DNA of 64,000 bases from Burkholderia guangdongensis (GCF_013403875.1 NZ_JACBNX010000009.1:124001-188000), one strand, 5' to 3'; counted from the first letter of the stretch, positions 16,578-24,733 are shown. Notes: generated by a model from the sequence alone, not told the origin. Translations and numbers: made by a program.

Positions 16578-18420
16578 CGCGCTCTCCCGACGAAGCGAGC
16601 CGCTCCAGCGCGGCGGCGTGCGCGGCGAATTGCGGCGTCGCGAAACGCGCGTGCCTGACGCGATCGGGCATGCCCTGCCCGTGTGCCGCGCGCGCGTCGC
16701 TTTCGAGCTGCTGGTACTGCTGCAGATCGGCCTGCACCGCGTCGAGCCCGGCGAGCCGTGGATAGCGCTGCGCGTAGTCCGAGATCGTCGCCGGCAGCGT
16801 GTCCAGACGGTCCGCATCGAGCGCCGCCCCGATCGCGTGCTTCAGCCGCCCGAGCGCGGCCACGTAGACGGATTGATCGCTTTGCAGTGCGCGCAGATGG
16901 CTGAGCGCGTCCGCATAGAGCGCGTCGAACTCGGGCACGTACGCGGCGATCCGTTCGAGCCGTTGCTGATGCTCGCTCGGGTTGTCGTTCCACGCGCTCG
17001 TCAGCGCGTCGATCGGCGCTTCGTCCCGGTAGATCCGGATCGGCGCGCCCGGGCCGCCGCGCCCGACGACGAACGCCTCCAGCTCGCCGATCCACGCGAT
17101 CTCGTTCACGAGCGGCTGCGCGTCCGGGTTGTAGCGCGCGAGCGTGCGCATCTTCTGCACGATCGCGCGCGCGCGGTCGAATCCGCGCGCATTCATCGCG
17201 GCGATCCAGTCGGGCACCGCCGAGCGGATCAGCGCCTCCACGCCCATCGCCCGAAACGCGGTGTCGTCGCGATGCGTAGCCAGATAGCGGTCGGCCAGTT
17301 GCGCCGCCTGCGCGGTGTCGCCGCGCGCGAGCAGCGTCGACATCTCGCGCTGCGGCGCGTCGCTCGCGTACAGCGCCGCGAGCAGCACGACGAGCGCCGC
17401 GCCGACACCCGCGCTCCACCGGCCGAGCCGGCGCATGTCGATCCGACCGGTACCACCGAGCGCCTCGCTCAGCTCGGACAGAAAGACCTCGAACCTGCCG
17501 CGCCGGCGGCGCGCGTCGTGCGCGGCCTGGGGGCCGCTCGGCGCCGCCTGCGGGTTGACTTCGTCGTCGAGCGCGACCGCGACAGGCGTGCAGAAGATGT
17601 CGAGAAACGAATGCGCGGTGCCGACGAACGTCGTCCTGTCGAGGTCGGCGGCCGATGCTGCGCCGGTGCCGGGCGTCGACGTCGCCGTCACGGTCGGATC
17701 CGATGCGGCCCCGCGCTGCACGCCGACGCGGTAAACGAAATGGTCGCCGCCGAGCGCGAGCACGGCGCCGTCTTCGAGCGGCGCCGCGTGCTCGGCCAGC
17801 CGCCGGCCGTCGACGAACGTGCCGTTCGTGCTGCCGAGATCCTCGACGAACACGTCGTCGTCCTGAACGTAGATGTGCGCGTGGCGGCGCGACAGGTAGT
17901 TCACCTGATGCGGATAGTCGTGCCGGTAGCACGCGAACGTGTCGTCGGCCTTGCTGACGAGAAACGGGAACGCGGTGATCACCACCGGCTGCAGCCCGAG
18001 ATCGGCGCGTTCCGGCGTCAGCGTGACGACGGCCGTCCGCGCGCGCTGCTGCGCGGCGCGCGGCACGAACGCGACGCGGTACGTGAGCGCGCCGCCGAAG
18101 CGCAGCTCGTCGCCGTCGTGCAGCGCGTGCGGCTTCTCGCTGACGTCGATGCCATTGACCGCTGTGCCATTCTTGCTGCCAAGATCGGCGACGTAGGCGG
18201 CGCCGGCTTCGAAGAACACACGCGCGTGCCGCCGTGACAGATCGGCGACGAGTTCGGGCCGCGCCGACGCGAAAGGCGCGTTCGTCCGGCCGACCGCGAA
18301 CAGCGCGTGGTCGATGCGGATCGCGCTGAGCTCCGGATGGGAGACCGGCTTGAGCACGATGTCGAACGGCCGGTCGAGCGCGATCTGCTTGTCGGCAATC
18401 GAAGCAGCGCCTGGATCCAT
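16555..18420 (-). CDS. Double-FHA-domain membrane protein
   Basis: 621 residues. Two forkhead-associated domains, about 40-115 (VGRTN, LSRRHARV, LGSKNGTAVNG) and 150-232 (LSRRHAHIY, LGSTNGTFVDG), carry the Arg, Ser-x-x-His and Asn residues that bind phospho-Thr peptides. One membrane helix follows near 334-352, then a helical region to the end without a recognised family, probably periplasmic. The ATG at 18420 has no strong ribosome site, so a different start is possible. It overlaps the HlyD adaptor gene by 23 bases. The likely job is to read phosphorylation by the kinase at 3603-5684 and pass it to the exporter or activator. This is inferred from domains and context. Confidence 0.88.
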   Translation of the reverse strand: MDPGAASIADKQIALDRPFDIVLKPVSHPELSAIRIDHALFAVGRTNAPFASARPELVADLSRRHARVFFEAGAAYVADLGSKNGTAVNGIDVSEKPHALHDGDELRFGGALTYRVAFVPRAAQQRARTAVVTLTPERADLGLQPVVITAFPFLVSKADDTFACYRHDYPHQVNYLSRRHAHIYVQDDDVFVEDLGSTNGTFVDGRRLAEHAAPLEDGAVLALGGDHFVYRVGVQRGAASDPTVTATSTPGTGAASAADLDRTTFVGTAHSFLDIFCTPVAVALDDEVNPQAAPSGPQAAHDARRRRGRFEVFLSELSEALGGTGRIDMRRLGRWSAGVGAALVVLLAALYASDAPQREMSTLLARGDTAQAAQLADRYLATHRDDTAFRAMGVEALIRSAVPDWIAAMNARGFDRARAIVQKMRTLARYNPDAQPLVNEIAWIGELEAFVVGRGGPGAPIRIYRDEAPIDALTSAWNDNPSEHQQRLERIAAYVPEFDALYADALSHLRALQSDQSVYVAALGRLKHAIGAALDADRLDTLPATISDYAQRYPRLAGLDAVQADLQQYQQLESDARAAHGQGMPDRVRHARFATPQFAAHAAALERLASSGERGEARQSP

Positions 18421-18620
18421 GATTTGGCCAATGATGGATGTGTTCCCGCCAGCGGGCGTGCGCTGCCCACGCGTTGCGCGTGCGCGCCACCCGAATGAAG
18501 CCGAGCCGCCGGGCACTGAGCGACAGGTGCGTGAAAAAAAGTTTAGGCGACGGATGACAGTAGTCAATCGGTTGCCGGGGCCCGCGACGCGCATCGCGCA
18601 GCCGAGCAGCATGGACTTGC

Positions 18621-20096
18621 TCATTGCATCGCCTGCCGCACGGGTTCGTCGCCTTCGTTCCTGATCTCGACCGCGCGCCAGCCGCCGCCGATCGCCTTGT
18701 AGAGGGTGACCGTGTCGCTCAGAATCTGCTGATGATTCGCGAGCAGCGCGAGCTCGGCGGACGCGACCGAGCGTTCCGATTCGAGCACCTCGAGCTGCGA
18801 CACGAGCCCCTCCCTGAGCTGTGCCTCGACCTGCGCGGCGACCGCGCGCAGACGCTCGCTCTGCTGTTCGAGCTGCACGCGCTGCTGCTTGTGCGCGTCG
18901 AGATCGACGAGCGCGTTCTCCACTTCCTTGAATGCGGCAAACACGGTCTGCCGATACTGCTCTTCGGCGAGTTTGCCCTGTGCCTCGGTCGTCTTGATAT
19001 GCGCGCGCACCCCCGGATCGAACATCGGCAGGTCGATGCTCGGCAGGAAGCTGAACGTGAACGCGCGAAACAGATCCGACAGCGCGAACGCGGCGGTGCC
19101 GCCACGTCCGGTCAGGCTGATCGACGGCAGCTGCGCGAGCTTCGCCGCGCCCACTTCGTCATACGATTCGAGGATGCGGTACTGCGCGGCGACGACGTCG
19201 GGACGCCGCGCGAGCAGTTGCGCGGGCAGGCCCATCGGCACGTCCGGCAGCTTCACGCGCTGACGGAGATGGCCGGCGGGCATCCGGAATTCGCCGGCCG
19301 GCACGCCGAGCAGCGTCGCGAGCGCGTTCTCCGCGTTGTCGCGCGAACGGTGCAGCTCGAGCAGCTGGTTCGCGAGCCCGTTGATCTCCGCGCTCTGACG
19401 CAGCACGTCGGTCTGCGGCGCGACGCCGTTCGCCACCATCTGCCGGTAGATCGCGAGAATCTGACGGTTCTTGTCGAGCGTGCGCCCGGCCTGCTCGATC
19501 TGATCGTCGTACTGCAGAATCTGGAAATAGGTCGTCGACACGTCGGCCACGAGCGTCAGATAGCCCGCGCGCCAGTCGGCTTCCGTCGCGTGGTATTCGG
19601 CCTTCTGCGCCTGCACGTCCTTCTCGACCTTGCCCCAGATGTCGATGTCCCAGTTCACCTGGCTGCCGAGATCGTAGGTTTTCGACAGCGACGCATGCGT
19701 GACTTTCTCGTAGTCGATACCGGCGCCGAGATCGGCCGTCGGCAGCGCGGCGGCATGCGCTTCGCCGATCTGCGCGCCGGCCACGCCGATGCGCGCGGCG
19801 AGCACCCGGATGTCGACGTTGCCGGCGATGGCTTTGTCGATCAGCGCGTCGAGCGTCGGATCGTCGAACGCCTTCCACCACTCCGGATTCACGGTGTCCG
19901 ACGCGGACACCGCGCCGTGCGCATGCGCCCAGGTCGCTTTCGCGGGCATGTCCGGACGCTGGTACGCGGGCACGCTCAGATCCATGCAGCCGCCGAGCGC
20001 GGCCGCGCAGAAACCGGCGATACCCGCGATCCGGGCGAGCGAGCGGAAGCGTCCGCGAATGCTGCGCGGGCCGGCCGGCGATGAAAGGGGGTTCAC
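18621..20096 (-). CDS. NodT-type outer-membrane factor lipoprotein (TolC-like)
   Basis: 491 residues from a GTG start (VNPLSSPAGP) preceded by GAGGAG. The lipobox ALGGC gives a lipid-anchored protein after about 37 residues. Two outer-membrane efflux repeats follow, with NPEWWKAFDDPTLDALI, VDIRVLAARI, NWDIDIWGKV, RRPDVVAAQY and a coiled-coil C-terminus (EVENALVDLDAHKQQ). It supplies the outer-membrane channel for the C39 exporter and HlyD adaptor, making a complete tripartite pump. It follows peptide gene E by 107 bases, across a strong hairpin, and should be read from the sigma-54 promoter at 20537. A 200-base gap to the FHA gene shows no clear promoter. Confidence 0.92.
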   Translation of the reverse strand: MNPLSSPAGPRSIRGRFRSLARIAGIAGFCAAALGGCMDLSVPAYQRPDMPAKATWAHAHGAVSASDTVNPEWWKAFDDPTLDALIDKAIAGNVDIRVLAARIGVAGAQIGEAHAAALPTADLGAGIDYEKVTHASLSKTYDLGSQVNWDIDIWGKVEKDVQAQKAEYHATEADWRAGYLTLVADVSTTYFQILQYDDQIEQAGRTLDKNRQILAIYRQMVANGVAPQTDVLRQSAEINGLANQLLELHRSRDNAENALATLLGVPAGEFRMPAGHLRQRVKLPDVPMGLPAQLLARRPDVVAAQYRILESYDEVGAAKLAQLPSISLTGRGGTAAFALSDLFRAFTFSFLPSIDLPMFDPGVRAHIKTTEAQGKLAEEQYRQTVFAAFKEVENALVDLDAHKQQRVQLEQQSERLRAVAAQVEAQLREGLVSQLEVLESERSVASAELALLANHQQILSDTVTLYKAIGGGWRAVEIRNEGDEPVRQAMQ

Positions 20097-20160
20097 GATC
20101 GACTCCTCGGACGGAACATGGCGACGGCGGCGCAAGCGCGCGCTGGAGCGGCCGGAGCGG

Positions 20161-20196
20161 CCGGACCGTGGCGGCACGACGGCCGCCACGGTCCGG
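20161..20196 (-). terminator. 15-bp perfect hairpin between peptide E and the outer-membrane factor
   Basis: CCGGACCGTGGCGGC and its exact complement flank a six-base loop, seven bases after the peptide E stop. No T run follows on the minus strand, so it may be a partial terminator or message stabiliser that sets a high peptide-to-pump ratio. Position equals that of the hairpin after peptide A. Confidence 0.6.
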
Positions 20197-20203
20197 CCGA
20201 CGA

Positions 20204-20464
20204 TCAGAAATTGATCGTGTTGTGCGCGTTCTGCATCGGGTTGACCGTCGAATGGATGTTCGCGGCGAACGCGACGTCGTTGCCCGTGTTGTTCACGACG
20301 TTGGCGGTCTGGCCGATCAGTTGCTGCGCGCTGAAGTTGGTCGTGTCGACCGAGTAGGACGGGTACAGCGGCCAGAGGCCCAGCAGGCCGCCGCGCACGG
20401 CGGACATCTGGCGGCGGTCGAGTTCGCGGGTGGCGCTCAGGTCTTCGATGGTCAGCTTGTTCAT
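20204..20464 (-). CDS. Secreted peptide precursor E, near-identical to A
   Basis: 86 residues, differing from peptide A at six positions, all in the predicted mature part: F30L, S40D, D47Q, I56V, A57V and T76M by alignment. The 26-residue leader ending MSAVRGG is identical. Promoter, leader RNA and ribosome site (CCTTTCGGAGAACTGCC) are also shared with A, so the pair is a recent inverted duplication of the whole unit, or a pair kept alike by gene conversion. It is the first gene of the exporter operon. The changes are mild, consistent with two active products or with variants differing in target or immunity. Confidence 0.87.
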   Translation of the reverse strand: MNKLTIEDLSATRELDRRQMSAVRGGLLGLWPLYPSYSVDTTNFSAQQLIGQTANVVNNTGNDVAFAANIHSTVNPMQNAHNTINF

Positions 20465-20536
20465 GGCAGTTCTCCGAAAGGACACACAGGGTTGAAGGCA
20501 ATCGAGCTGCACTGTTGCACGCTCGCGTCTCATACC

Positions 20537-20551
20537 GCATGAGGCGTGCCA
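20537..20551 (-). promoter_or_regulatory. Sigma-54 promoter of peptide E and the exporter operon
   Basis: On the minus strand TGGCAC-GCCTC-ATGC, same register and -12 as the pepA promoter. Predicted start near 20526, leader about 60 bases. Confidence 0.8.
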
Positions 20552-20703
20552 GGTGCATGCACGTGTCGTCGTCGACGATGTGCACGGGCTTGCTGCGCAA
20601 GGGTTCACGGAGAATCGACGCGATGGCCGGGACGTGCCGCGCGCGCATCGACGCGCGGCGAGTGATGCTGCGAGAACGACACTTTTCGTGCGATGTGTTC
20701 GAC

Positions 20704-20716
20704 GCGTGCCGACAGT
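20704..20716 (-). promoter_or_regulatory. Candidate activator site upstream of the exporter-operon promoter
   Basis: On the minus strand ACTGTCGGCACGC, about 153 bases upstream of the -24 element. It shares ACTGTCG and a GCACG block with the sites at 5985 and 8374, with a two-base shorter middle. Weaker than the other two. Confidence 0.25.
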
Positions 20717-20732
20717 CCGGAGAAGTGTCAGG

Positions 20733-21305
20733 TCACTTCACGTAGATCGTGATCTTCTTCGAATAGACGGGCGGCTTGTGCGGAACGTGGTCGGCATCGC
20801 CGAGCAGCAGTTGCAGCGTGTGCTTGCCGGGCGGCAGTTCGATCATCGTTTCCGTTTCGCCCGCGCCGAAATGCAGATGGTTCCGGTCCGATGGAATCGG
20901 CTGATCCATCGGCGGCAGATTCGTGTCGATCAGCAAATGGTGATGGCCGGTGTTCGGAAACTGCACGTGCGACGGCGCGACGCCCATGTTCCGCAGACCG
21001 AACCAAACGCGGAACGGACGTCCGGCCGGCATCACCTGCCCGTCGTTCGGCCAGCCGATGTAGACCATCGCATTCGCATTGTGCGGAGGCGTCGGCCCGC
21101 TCGACGCCGGCGCGGCGGGCGCGGCGTGCTCCGCATGCATGGCCGGCAGGGCGGAGGCGGCATGTTCGGTATGCATAGCCGCCGGGGCCGAAGGGGCCAA
21201 CGCAGCGGGCGCGGCGGCCGATGCGGCGGTCGTCTGCGCGAGGGCCGCGTCGCCCCACGACAGCGGCGCGACTGCGACGGCGGCGCAGAGGATGAACTTG
21301 TTCAT
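20733..21305 (-). CDS. Secreted DUF4399 protein
   Basis: 190 residues. Signal peptide with cleavage after DAALA (about residue 23), an Ala/His/Met-containing linker with two HTEHAA / HAEHAA copies, then the DUF4399 domain from about 75: VYIGWPNDGQ, RVWFGLRNMGV, TGHHHLLIDT, HLHFGAGETET and LLLGDADHVPH. His-rich motifs suggest metal contact in the periplasm, but no activity is known to me for the family. The paralogue at 21353 lies 47 bases upstream and both are probably one transcript. The extra His/Met linker distinguishes this copy. It is not obviously part of the peptide export island, although it abuts its promoter. Confidence 0.8.
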   Translation of the reverse strand: MNKFILCAAVAVAPLSWGDAALAQTTAASAAAPAALAPSAPAAMHTEHAASALPAMHAEHAAPAAPASSGPTPPHNANAMVYIGWPNDGQVMPAGRPFRVWFGLRNMGVAPSHVQFPNTGHHHLLIDTNLPPMDQPIPSDRNHLHFGAGETETMIELPPGKHTLQLLLGDADHVPHKPPVYSKKITIYVK

Positions 21306-21352
21306 GGCGTCCACTCCCGGTTCGTGCTGCGGGGCCCGCGCGACGTCGCGCG

Positions 21353-21778
21353 CTACTTGACCGTGATCGTGATCTTCTTCGAATACACGGGCGGATCGTG
21401 CGGCACATGGTTGTAGTCGCCCATCAGCAACTGCAGCGTGTGCTTGCCCGGCGAAAGCTCGACGCGCGCCTCGGTTTCGCCGGCGCCGAAATGCAGATGG
21501 TTTCGGTCGGATGGAATCGGCTGATCCATCGGCGGCAGATCCGTGTCGATCAGCAGATGATGATGGCCGACATTCGGCCGCTGGATGCCTTTCGGGCAGA
21601 TGCCCATGTTGCGCAGGCCCATGCGCACCCAGAACCTGCCACCCGAGATCGTCGCGCCGTCCGGCGGCCAGATGATGTAGGCCTCCGCGCCGGGAGGCGA
21701 AGGCGTGCGGCCGGCCCACGCGAGTGTCGGCGTCAGGGCGACACAAGCCAAAGCGAACAACGCTCGTCTTCTTCGCAT
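21353..21778 (-). CDS. Secreted DUF4399 protein, shorter paralogue
   Basis: 141 residues from the ATG at 21778, preceded by GAGGAGC. Signal peptide MRRRRALFALACVAL with cleavage after AWA. Nearly the whole mature protein is the DUF4399 domain (AYIIWPPDGA, VGHHHLLIDT, HLHFGAGETEA, LLMGDYNHVPH). It aligns with the downstream gene closely over this domain but lacks the His/Met linker, so the two arose by tandem duplication. Periplasmic; role unknown. Confidence 0.8.
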   Translation of the reverse strand: MRRRRALFALACVALTPTLAWAGRTPSPPGAEAYIIWPPDGATISGGRFWVRMGLRNMGICPKGIQRPNVGHHHLLIDTDLPPMDQPIPSDRNHLHFGAGETEARVELSPGKHTLQLLMGDYNHVPHDPPVYSKKITITVK

Positions 21779-22118
21779 CGTGTTGCTCCTCGCATCGTGG
21801 CCGTCGCGCGGCATGTCTGTTTCGGCGCGTGCCTATCAGCTTAGGACGTAATCCACGCGACCGTACATATCGATGCGCCGGTACCTCCGTTCGCGGCAGA
21901 TGCGTGCGCGCGTATGTCGAAGCCGGTATGTCGAAGTTGTCCCGGGCGCGCGCGTTTTCAGTTCCACACTCGCGACATGCGTACTATCTTTGAATCTGTC
22001 CGGACGGTGCCCGCTCGCGACGCCGCGCGTCGCGCACCGCCACGGGCGAACGATCGGCATGGGTCGCGCGCCGCCTTCGGCAATCGGGTCGGACGGCGCG
22101 CATTTGGGGGACCTGAAT
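21779..22118. other. 340-base divergent intergenic region
   Basis: Lies between the DUF4399 pair and the caspase-like gene. I see no supported gene, hairpin or -24/-12 element. A short frame at 21914 shares bases with the caspase upstream but has no family signal. Confidence 0.5.
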
Positions 22119-24092
22119 ATGTGGCGAGTACTGTTGCCCGCGTGTCTGTTCGTGTCGATCGCGCTGGCCCCGGACATCAGCGCCGGCATGGATCCGCATT
22201 CGCGCGCGACGCCGACGCAGGCGCCGACGCCGAAGCCAACGCAGGCGCCGCGGCGCGTCGCGCTCGTGATCGGCAACGGCGCGTATCGCGACCACCCGCT
22301 CGCCAATCCTGTCCATGACGCCGATGCGATCGCCGACACGCTGCGCGCGATCGGCTTCGACGTGACGGAGATACGGAACGCCGGCCGGCAACGGATGCTC
22401 GATGCGCTCGCCGCGTTCGATCGGCGCCTCGCCGCCGGCGGCACGGGGCTCGTCTACTTCGCGGGGCACGGCGCGAACGCGCGCGGCGCGACATGGCTCG
22501 CGCCCGTCGACGCCGACGTCCATACGGCGGACGCGCTGTCGCGCTCGGGCGTCGGCTTGCAGACGGTGCTCGATGCGATGTCGCGGCCGCGCCAGGGCCG
22601 CATCGATCTGGTCATTCTCGATACGTGCCTGAGCGCGCCGTCCGGCGCGAGCGCGATGCGCAGCGAGACGCTCCCCGCGCACACGCTCGTCGGCTACGCG
22701 ACCGCACCCGGCGCATACGCGGCCGACGGCGCGCGCCACGGCGTCTATACCGCCGCGCTGCTGCGCACCCTTGCATCGCCCGGGCTCGATGTCGCCGACG
22801 TCTTCGCGCGCGCCGGCGAAATCGTCGGGAGTGCGACGCAGCATCGGCAGACGCCGTGGTTCGCGTCGTCGCTGACGGCTGCGGAAACGGCGCTGCCGTT
22901 CACCGGCGCGACCCATGCGGCGCGTGTCGACGCAACCCGTGCGGACGGCAGCAGCGCGCCGCATTCCGTATCGCACGACGCGATCGACGTCGTGACGCTC
23001 GCGAGCCGCGGCGTGATGCCGAAAGACAGCGCGGAACAATACGAGCTCACGTTCTGGGAATCGATCAAGGACAGCCAGTACGCGGGCGACTACGAGGCCT
23101 ATCTGAAGGCCTATCCGAACGGCCGCTTCGTGCCGCTTGCGCAGGCGCGTCTCGCGCGACTGCGGGCGGCGGCGCCGTCAAAGCCCGCCGTCGCGCCGCC
23201 GGCGCCGGCTCCCGCGGCCGCACCGGGCACGGCGCCCGCTCATGCGAACGCGGCCGCGCCCGCGACGGCAGCCCCCGCCGCACCCGCAGCGCCCGTAGCA
23301 GCGGCGAAGCCGCCGCCCCCGATCGCCGCGCCGGCGCCGGCCGCGAAGCCAGCCGCGGCGGCAGCCGCAGTCGCGGCAAAAGAGATCCGCGATTGCGCGG
23401 CGTGCCCCGTGATGCTGCCGGTCAACCCGGGCGCGTTCACGATGGGCAGCGACACGAGCGATCCGTCCGAACGCCCCGCGCACCACGTGACGCTCGGTCA
23501 CGCGTTCGCGCTCGCGAAGTATGCGGTGACGGTCGCGCAGTGGAACGCGTGTCGCGACGCGGGTGCGTGTGCGCGTCTGCCGAGCGAAAGCAACATCGCG
23601 CCGAACGCGCCGGCGCGCGATCTGAGCTGGGACGACGCGCAACAATATGCGGCGTGGCTGTCGAAGATCAGCGGCAAGCCCTACCGTCTGCCGACGGAGG
23701 CCGAATGGGAATACGCGGCGCGCGGCGGCACCGCGACGCGCTACTGGTGGGGCAACGAGATGCGCCCGGGCAACGCGAACTGCAAGGATTGCGGCCAGCC
23801 GTGGCGCGTCGAAGCGCCCGACAACGTCGGATCGTTCCCGGCGAATCCGTTCGGGTTCTACGACATGGCGGGCGGCGTCTGGGAATGGGTCAGCGACTGC
23901 TGGCACAGCTCGTACAAGAACGCGCCCGCCGACGGCCGCTCGTGGGACGAGCCGAACTGCCAGGTGCGCGTGATACGCGGGGGCTCGTGGCGCGACGGCG
24001 CGAGCTACATGCCAGCGACGACGCGCTTCAAGTACGACAGCAGCGTCCGTTATTCGGCGAACGGGTTTCGCGTCGCGCGGGACGTGAAATAG
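22119..24092 (+). CDS. Secreted caspase-like protease fused to a SUMF1-type domain
   Basis: 657 residues from the ATG at 22119, preceded by GGGGGA. N-terminal signal-like segment (LLPACLFVSIALA), then a peptidase C14 (metacaspase-like) domain at about 45-240 with RRVALVIGNGAY, catalytic His117 in YFAGHG and Cys170 in VILDTC. A Pro/Ala linker (about 355-420) leads to a formylglycine-generating-enzyme-like domain (GAFTMGSD, PYRLPTEAEWEYAARGG, VWEWVSDCW, RGGSW, GFRVAR). The catalytic Cys residues of true FGE are missing after RGGSW, so this part is probably a binding domain. Such fusions occur beside bacterial Ser/Thr kinases; a link to the kinase circuit nearby is possible but unproven. Confidence 0.88.
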   Translation: MWRVLLPACLFVSIALAPDISAGMDPHSRATPTQAPTPKPTQAPRRVALVIGNGAYRDHPLANPVHDADAIADTLRAIGFDVTEIRNAGRQRMLDALAAFDRRLAAGGTGLVYFAGHGANARGATWLAPVDADVHTADALSRSGVGLQTVLDAMSRPRQGRIDLVILDTCLSAPSGASAMRSETLPAHTLVGYATAPGAYAADGARHGVYTAALLRTLASPGLDVADVFARAGEIVGSATQHRQTPWFASSLTAAETALPFTGATHAARVDATRADGSSAPHSVSHDAIDVVTLASRGVMPKDSAEQYELTFWESIKDSQYAGDYEAYLKAYPNGRFVPLAQARLARLRAAAPSKPAVAPPAPAPAAAPGTAPAHANAAAPATAAPAAPAAPVAAAKPPPPIAAPAPAAKPAAAAAAVAAKEIRDCAACPVMLPVNPGAFTMGSDTSDPSERPAHHVTLGHAFALAKYAVTVAQWNACRDAGACARLPSESNIAPNAPARDLSWDDAQQYAAWLSKISGKPYRLPTEAEWEYAARGGTATRYWWGNEMRPGNANCKDCGQPWRVEAPDNVGSFPANPFGFYDMAGGVWEWVSDCWHSSYKNAPADGRSWDEPNCQVRVIRGGSWRDGASYMPATTRFKYDSSVRYSANGFRVARDVK

Positions 24093-24203
24093 GCCACGCG
24101 GATCGATGCGACGGGCGTGCCGGTCGGCGGCGCCGCGCCAGCAATGAACTCTGCCCGGCGATCACGCTCCAATTCCTGCTTTCAACTTGCAAGGAATGCG
24201 TGA

Positions 24204-24614
24204 ATGCCCCGAACCCGCCACATGCTGCTGGCTGCCGCGCTCACCGGGGCGGCAGGCCTCGTCGGCACCCAAACCGCCATCGGCGCGACATCGACCACAT
24301 CGACCGCATCGACCGCACCGGCCACGCCCGTCGCCGCGCTGCCGGCCGACGGCCAGCCGGTCACGAAGATCGTTTACGTCGCGCCGAGGAAGGCGCACTG
24401 CGTCGGCGTCGCGCCGATGGAATGCCTGAAGGTGCGCGGTCGGACGGACGAGCCGTGGAGCCTGTGGTACACGGGCATCGACGGCTTCGACTTCCGGCCC
24501 GGCTACCGGTACGTGCTCGAGGTCGACGAATATGCGGTCGCGCAACCGCCCGCCGACGGCTCGTCGGTCCGCTGGGTGCTCAAGCGCATCGTGCGGCGCG
24601 AGCGCGCAAAATGA
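24204..24614 (+). CDS. Secreted DUF4377 protein
   Basis: 136 residues. Signal peptide to about residue 28 (LLAAALTGAAGLVG), a Thr/Ser/Ala-rich linker, then a DUF4377-like domain: KIVYVAPRKAHC, ECLKVRG, EPWSLWYTGIDGF and YRYVLEVDEY. The domain is usual in envelope lipoproteins, often with META/HslJ domains, of unknown activity; no lipobox Cys is seen here. AAGGA precedes the ATG. It follows the caspase-like gene by 111 bases on the same strand and may share its transcript. Confidence 0.75.
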   Translation: MPRTRHMLLAAALTGAAGLVGTQTAIGATSTTSTASTAPATPVAALPADGQPVTKIVYVAPRKAHCVGVAPMECLKVRGRTDEPWSLWYTGIDGFDFRPGYRYVLEVDEYAVAQPPADGSSVRWVLKRIVRRERAK

Positions 24615-24677
24615 AACGTGAAGCTGAAACGTGAAGCGCGGCCCGGGCGGACGCGCCGCCCGCCGGCAAATGAAAAC

Positions 24678-24706
24678 CCCGCCGGGCCTGGATCAGGCCC
24701 GGCGGG
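24678..24706. terminator. Bidirectional terminator between convergent genes
   Basis: CCCGCCGGGCCT and its complement form a 12-bp stem with loop GGATC. TGCTTTCG follows on plus and TTTTCATTT on minus, so it can end both the DUF4377 and DUF4148 transcripts. Confidence 0.8.
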
Positions 24707-24733
24707 TGCTTTCGTCAACGACGCCCTTTTCGC

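Noticed and set aside
18421..18620. Separate promoter for the FHA-HlyD-exporter genes
   Set aside because: One TGGCGC-like site on minus has the -12 GC one base out of register and no other element is convincing, so read-through from the outer-membrane factor gene is preferred.
3603..20551. Type VI secretion locus
   Set aside because: Kinase, phosphatase and FHA genes suggested it, but no tss, hcp, vgrG or clpV-like gene is present; the transport genes are of type I exporter kind.
23901..23915. Sigma-54-like TGGCACAGCTC inside the caspase-SUMF1 gene
   Set aside because: The -12 part is GTAC, and it lies within coding sequence for conserved residues.
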